Of a DNA stretch of 11,283 bases, positions 7,984-11,283 are shown in pieces. The stretch lies in the NCBI GenBank assembly GCA_027487195.1, contig JAIYEB010000031.1, forward strand, positions 1 to 11,283, in the 5' to 3' direction. A program made the position numbers and the translations under genes. The notes beneath the pieces were generated by a model that did no database searches, was not told where the DNA came from, and saw only the letters and a list, made by a program, of their open reading frames with translations. Every line of letters begins with the position of its first letter. Within the stretch, counting starts at the first letter, position 1. This DNA is from Hyphomicrobiales bacterium (GTDB taxonomy: Bacteria; Pseudomonadota; Alphaproteobacteria; Rhizobiales; UBA4765).

Positions 7984-8061
7984 GTCGATCAAATCCGGCA
8001 AAAATCGCTGCTTATGGTGGACAGGCACCACTTCGCATCGATTTTCTGGTCCTTGATCGAC
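7984..8061. repeat. Nested inverted repeats (three concentric stems) inside the element
   Basis: Three perfect arms are nested around one centre: GTCGATCAA (7984-7992) with TTGATCGAC (8053-8061), AAAATCG (8001-8007) with CGATTTT (8039-8045), and TGGTG (8015-8019) with CACCA (8026-8030). The internal loops are nearly symmetric (8/7 and 7/8 nt), so a single long hairpin of about 78 nt is plausible in DNA or RNA on either strand. On the nuo-coding strand the middle arm ends in a run of five T. This gives it a faint terminator-like look, though the distance from the inner GC stem is too great for a classical one. Confidence 0.6.
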
Positions 8062-8072
8062 GATCCACATCG

Positions 8073-8103
8073 CGAAACCTGCCTCCAACTCGTCCACAGG
8101 GCC
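8073..8103 (-). repeat. Right terminal inverted repeat
   Basis: Read on the minus strand it begins GGCCCTGTGGACGAG and ends AGGTTTCG. It is the partner of 7834-7864. Its outermost base is also the third base of the nuoH TAG stop codon. Confidence 0.88.
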
Positions 8104-9146
8104 TAAACCTTCGGTGCCCAGCCAGTCAGCATCAGGAAGCCGGCATTGATGACCAGCAGCCCGAGGGTGAGCGGCAAGAAAACTTTCCAGCCCAAACGCA
8201 TCAGCTGGTCGTAGCGATAGCGCGGCACCATGGCCTTCACCATCGCGAACATGAAGAACACCATCCACAGCTTCAGGACGAACCAGACCGGACCTGGAAT
8301 CCAGTTGAACGGTGCGATGTCAAACGGCGGCAACCAGCCCCCGAGGAAGATGAGCGTGATCAGCGCGCACATCAACGTAATCGCGACATACTCGCCGAGC
8401 ATGAACAGCAGATACGGTGTCGACGAGTATTCGACCATGAACCCGGCCACAAGTTCGGATTCAGCCTCCGGAAGGTCGAACGGCGGACGGTTGGTCTCCG
8501 CCAGCGCCGAAATGAAGAAGATCACGAACATCGGGAACAAAAGCGGGTTCAGCGCATGCCAATGCGCAATGCCGTAAGCGCCGCGCTGAGCCTCAACGAT
8601 CATCGTGAGATTCAACGAGCCAACCCAGAGCAGAACCGTGACCACCACAAAGCCGATCGAGACTTCGTAGGACACCATCTGAGCGGCCGAACGCAGCGCA
8701 CCCATGAACGGATACTTCGAGTTGGACGCCCAACCGCCGATGATGATGCCGTACACACCAAGCGACGAGATCGCGAGGATATAGAGGATGCCGACATTGA
8801 TATCGGCGATCACCCAGCCATACGACACCGGCACGACCGCCCAGGCCGCAAGCGCGAGAACGCATGTCAGCATGGGGGCAAGAAGGAACAGCGCCTTGTC
8901 GGCACCTGCCGGGATCACCGGCTCCTTGATCACGAACTTGAGAAGATCGGCGAACGATTGCAGGAGCCCAAAGCCTCCCACGACGTTCGGGCCGCGCCTG
9001 AGCTGCACGGCAGCCCAGACCTTTCGATCAAACAGCAAGAGATACGCAATCATGATCAGCAACACGACCATGAACACGAGGCTCTGAAACAGCACGATCG
9101 CTGTGTAGATCAAGCCGTTCCATACGGCGTCAGGAATGAAGCCCAT
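8103..9146 (-). CDS. nuoH: NADH-quinone oxidoreductase subunit H
   Basis: This 347-residue membrane protein is NuoH (ND1 homologue). It forms much of the quinone-binding chamber and joins the peripheral arm to the membrane arm. Conserved segments are RRGPNVVGGFG (50-60), GWASNSKYPF (138-147), SYEVSIGF with Glu161, and the quinone-site loop ETNRPPFDLPEAESELVAGF (217-236). About eight hydrophobic helices are visible. I prefer the ATG at 9146 (MGFIPDAVWNG), because GGAG lies 8 nt upstream and the resulting length matches alphaproteobacterial NuoH. An ATG at 9152 (two codons longer) overlaps the nuoG stop as TGATG but has only 2 nt to the GGAG. The further upstream in-frame ATG at 9197 lies inside nuoG and is unlikely. 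The TAG stop abuts the inserted element, which supplies its last base. Confidence 0.95.
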   Translation of the reverse strand: MGFIPDAVWNGLIYTAIVLFQSLVFMVVLLIMIAYLLLFDRKVWAAVQLRRGPNVVGGFGLLQSFADLLKFVIKEPVIPAGADKALFLLAPMLTCVLALAAWAVVPVSYGWVIADINVGILYILAISSLGVYGIIIGGWASNSKYPFMGALRSAAQMVSYEVSIGFVVVTVLLWVGSLNLTMIVEAQRGAYGIAHWHALNPLLFPMFVIFFISALAETNRPPFDLPEAESELVAGFMVEYSSTPYLLFMLGEYVAITLMCALITLIFLGGWLPPFDIAPFNWIPGPVWFVLKLWMVFFMFAMVKAMVPRYRYDQLMRLGWKVFLPLTLGLLVINAGFLMLTGWAPKV

Positions 9147-9151
9147 CACCA

Positions 9152-11230
9152 TCACTCCGCAGCCATCGCATGATTGCCGGCCGCCCGGCGTGCGCATTCG
9201 CCCATGACGGCTGAGGCTCTGGCAATCGGGTTTGTCAGATAAAACGACCGGATGGCATGGGCAAACGGCGCAGCGTCGATCTTGCTGTCCATGGCCGCCA
9301 GCGCGGTGAGAGCTGCAGGGTCCGCCGGAGCGATCTCATCGATTGCGCCAAGGTGCGGATGCTTTGCCAGCATCGCCGAGCGCAACTGAGGCAGCGAATC
9401 AAATCCAAGCTTCGCGCCCAGAGGCTCCGACAGGGCTCTCAGGATGGCCCAGTCTTCCCGTGCATCACCTGGCGGGAAGCCTGCACGATTGGCAAACTGC
9501 ACCCTGCCCTCGGTATTGACGTAGGTACCGGTCTTTTCGGTGTAGGCCGCGCCCGGCAAAACCACATCGGCGCGCTCGGCACCCTGGTCGCCATGCGTAC
9601 CGATGTAGACAACAAAGCCGCCGGGCTGAATGTCGATCTCGTCGGCACCAAGCACGAACAAAAGATCAAGCGCGCCGGCTGCAACCATCGATCGGGCATC
9701 CATGCCGCCTTCGCCCGGTACCAACGACAGATCGAGTGCGCCAACCCGCGAAGCTGCGGTGTGAAGAACGCAGAACCCGTTCCAGCCGTCTTTGACCGCG
9801 CCAACCGAAAGCGCAGTCTTTGCCGCGAGCGCAAGGACGCCGGCCCCATCCGCACGGGTGAGCGCGCCCTGGCCGATGATGATCATTGGCGCCTTGGCTT
9901 TGGACAGTGTCTCGGCAAACGGGTGCTTACCCGCTGCGATCTCGGCGAGTGTCTGGGGACCTGCACCAAGCCAGTTGACGTCAAACGTTGAGTCAAAGCG
10001 CGGTCCGATTGCGCCAGCCACAAACCCGCCGGCAAGCCAACGCTTGCGAATGCGAGCGTTCAAGACCGCCGCTTCATGGCGCGGGTTCGAACCAATGATC
10101 AAGAGCGCGTCGGCCTGATCGATGCCTTCAACCCCAGCGTTGAAGACATAGGACGCCCGCCCCATCGAGGGGTGCAGCTTTGTCCCGTCCTGGCGCCCGT
10201 CAATGTGCGGCGAGCCAAGACCATCCATCAGCATCTTCAGCGCAAACATTTCCTCAGCAGAGGCCAGATCACCTGCAATCGCGCCGATCCGGTCCTTTGA
10301 TGTGGCGCGCGCGCGCGACGCAATCCGGGCAAACGCTTCGCCCCAGGTCGCTGCCCGCAAGCGACCATTGTCGCGCACATAGGGCTTGTCGAGGCGCTGG
10401 TTCTTCAGCCCGTCCCAGATGAAGCGGGTCTTGTCGGAGATCCACTCCTCATTCACCGCCTCGTTCACACGCGGCATGATGCGCATCACCTCGCGACCGC
10501 GCGCATCAACCCGGATGGCCGAGCCAAGCGCGTCCATCACGTCAACCGATTCGGTGCGTGACAGCTCCCAAGGGCGTGCTGCAAACGCGTAGGGCTTTGA
10601 GGTCAGCGCACCCACCGGGCAAAGATCAATCACATTGCCCTGAAGCTCTGAGGCCATCGCTGCCTCGAGATAGGTGGTGATTTCCATGTCCTCGCCGCGA
10701 CCCGTGGCACCAAGATCACCAACGCCGGCGACTTCGGCCGTAAACCGGACGCAGCGCGTGCAATGAATGCAGCGTGTCATGACGGTCTTCACGAGCGGAC
10801 CAATGTCCTTGTCCTCGACCGCGCGCTTGTTTTCCTGATAGCGCGAGGTGTCGACCCCGTAGGCCATGGCCTGATCCTGCAGGTCGCATTCCCCGCCCTG
10901 ATCGCAGATCGGGCAATCCAGCGGGTGATTGACGAGCAGGAACTCCATCACCCCTTCCCGCGCCTTCTTGACCAGCGGCGTGCGTGTGTTGACGACCGGC
11001 GGCTCACCATTGCGGCCAGGCCTCAGATCGCGAACCGAGCGTGCGCAGGACGCAACCGGCTTTGGCTCGCCAACAACCTCAACGAGGCACATGCGGCAAT
11101 TGCCGGCAATCGACAGCCGTTCATGGAAACAGAAACGCGGCACCTCCGCTCCGGCCTGCTCGCAGGCCTGGAGCAGGGTCATCCCCGGCGGGACATCAAT
11201 TTCACTGCCATCAATAATGAGCTTGGACAT
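9152..11230 (-). CDS. nuoG: NADH-quinone oxidoreductase subunit G (Fe-S / molybdopterin-fold)
   Basis: This 692-residue protein is NuoG (NDUFS1/75-kDa homologue), the large peripheral-arm subunit relaying electrons from NuoF. An N-terminal 2Fe-2S ferredoxin domain holds Cys34, 45, 48 and 62 (cluster N1b). A His/Cys cluster follows with His102, Cys106, Cys109 and Cys115 (N5), then Cys154, 157, 160 and 204 (N4). The remaining roughly 470 residues form a degenerate molybdopterin-oxidoreductase-like domain. The extra CxxCxxxC...C set for cluster N7, found in E. coli NuoG, is not seen, and the protein is about 200 residues shorter than the E. coli form, as usual for alphaproteobacteria and mitochondria. 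The ATG at 11230 has GAGGG about 4 nt upstream. The gene ends one to six bases before nuoH, depending on the nuoH start. Confidence 0.97.
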   Translation of the reverse strand: MSKLIIDGSEIDVPPGMTLLQACEQAGAEVPRFCFHERLSIAGNCRMCLVEVVGEPKPVASCARSVRDLRPGRNGEPPVVNTRTPLVKKAREGVMEFLLVNHPLDCPICDQGGECDLQDQAMAYGVDTSRYQENKRAVEDKDIGPLVKTVMTRCIHCTRCVRFTAEVAGVGDLGATGRGEDMEITTYLEAAMASELQGNVIDLCPVGALTSKPYAFAARPWELSRTESVDVMDALGSAIRVDARGREVMRIMPRVNEAVNEEWISDKTRFIWDGLKNQRLDKPYVRDNGRLRAATWGEAFARIASRARATSKDRIGAIAGDLASAEEMFALKMLMDGLGSPHIDGRQDGTKLHPSMGRASYVFNAGVEGIDQADALLIIGSNPRHEAAVLNARIRKRWLAGGFVAGAIGPRFDSTFDVNWLGAGPQTLAEIAAGKHPFAETLSKAKAPMIIIGQGALTRADGAGVLALAAKTALSVGAVKDGWNGFCVLHTAASRVGALDLSLVPGEGGMDARSMVAAGALDLLFVLGADEIDIQPGGFVVYIGTHGDQGAERADVVLPGAAYTEKTGTYVNTEGRVQFANRAGFPPGDAREDWAILRALSEPLGAKLGFDSLPQLRSAMLAKHPHLGAIDEIAPADPAALTALAAMDSKIDAAPFAHAIRSFYLTNPIARASAVMGECARRAAGNHAMAAE

Positions 11231-11237
11231 ATCGCCC

Positions 11238-11282
11238 TCAGGTGTTGCGCTGCTGGCCGGGCGGAAGGAAACGGCGATGGAT
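11238..11282 (-). CDS. Possible C-terminal tail of an upstream gene (nuoF or small ORF)
   Basis: Reading in from the right edge on the minus strand, one frame gives IHRRFLPPGQQRNT and then a TGA at 11240-11238, 7 nt before the nuoG ATG. That spacing fits the next gene upstream in the operon, which in complex I operons is normally nuoF. Fourteen codons are too few to identify it, and another frame is also open here, so this is a suggestion from position only. Confidence 0.3.
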   Translation of the reverse strand: MHRRFLPPGQQRNT

Positions 11283-11283
11283 C

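Larger units (their letters stand above)
7834..8103. mobile_element. MITE-like element, 31-bp TIRs, TA-flanked, between nuoH and nuoI
   Basis: This 270-bp stretch has near-perfect terminal inverted repeats (7834-7864 and 8073-8103, 28/31 identical). It is bounded on each side by TA (7832-7833 and 8104-8105). Excising it with one TA rebuilds, on the coding strand, GTT-TAG-GGAGCACACC-ATG: the nuoH stop, an SD sequence and the nuoI start, 10 nt apart. That matches the spacing elsewhere in the operon and strongly supports insertion. The first base of the element, G, completes the nuoH TAG stop, so neither neighbour is damaged. It encodes no recognisable transposase and is too short to do so, so mobilisation in trans would be needed. 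TA duplication points to the IS630/Tc1-mariner group by analogy, which is inference. The interior contains several inverted repeats. Because TA is self-complementary, it could instead be counted as part of the repeat. Confidence 0.82.

Noticed and set aside
8001..8045. Intrinsic terminator on the nuo-coding strand inside the element
   Set aside because: The T-run belongs to an AT-rich outer arm and is about 7-10 nt away from the inner GC stem. Essential genes lie downstream, so strong termination is unlikely.
7494..9173. 559-codon open frame on the plus strand antisense to nuoI, the element and nuoH
   Set aside because: Its translation is rich in Arg, His, Glu and Gln, as expected from the complement of GC-rich membrane-protein codons. 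It matches no family and simply opposes well-identified nuo genes.
9147..9197. Upstream in-frame extension of nuoH (ATG at 9197)
   Set aside because: It would overlap the end of nuoG by 46 bases and add a polar N-terminus unlike NuoH. The ATGs at 9146 or 9152 next to GGAG are better.
10305..10317. (GC)6G alternating tract
   Set aside because: It lies inside the nuoG frame, encodes Arg/Ala codons, and is short. A Z-DNA or slippage role cannot be supported from the sequence.

Overview
The window carries a single gene block transcribed entirely on the minus strand. It is the distal part of an alphaproteobacterial respiratory complex I (NDH-1, type I NADH:quinone oxidoreductase) operon. In transcription order, from right to left, it reads nuoG, nuoH, [270-bp inserted element], nuoI, nuoJ, nuoK, nuoL, nuoM, nuoN, birA, and then the 5' part of a ribonuclease J gene that runs off the left edge. 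The organism is most likely an alphaproteobacterium. The evidence is the short NuoG of about 690 residues, the mitochondrial-like NuoH and NuoI sequences, the nuoN-birA-rnj tail typical of that class, and the moderately high GC content. I cannot name the genus.

The genes are packed tightly: nuoJ/nuoK and nuoL/nuoM overlap as ATGA, birA/rnj overlap as GTGA, and the nuoG/nuoH, nuoK/nuoL, nuoM/nuoN and nuoN/birA gaps are 10 nt or less. Only two junctions are open: nuoI-nuoJ (97 nt) and nuoH-nuoI (282 nt). NuoG and NuoI supply iron-sulfur clusters of the peripheral arm. NuoH forms the quinone-site interface. NuoJ, K, L, M and N form the membrane arm, with three antiporter-like subunits carrying the expected Glu/Lys proton-path residues. 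BirA and RNase J are unrelated housekeeping functions (protein biotinylation, RNA decay) that appear to be read from the same transcript.

The most notable feature is in the nuoH-nuoI junction. A 270-bp sequence with 31-bp terminal inverted repeats (28/31 identical) is flanked by TA on both sides. Removing it with one TA leaves the nuoH TAG stop, an SD sequence and the nuoI ATG only 10 nt apart, as expected for this operon. This looks like a non-autonomous, MITE-type insertion with TA target duplication (IS630/Tc1-mariner style). It sits inside an essential-type operon without damaging either gene. Its interior holds nested inverted repeats, so its transcript should be strongly folded. The second oddity is a His/Asp-rich loop (11 His in 23 residues) in NuoL between the first two membrane helices. 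The rest of the window is conventional. I see no tRNA, rRNA, CRISPR array or complete transposase gene.
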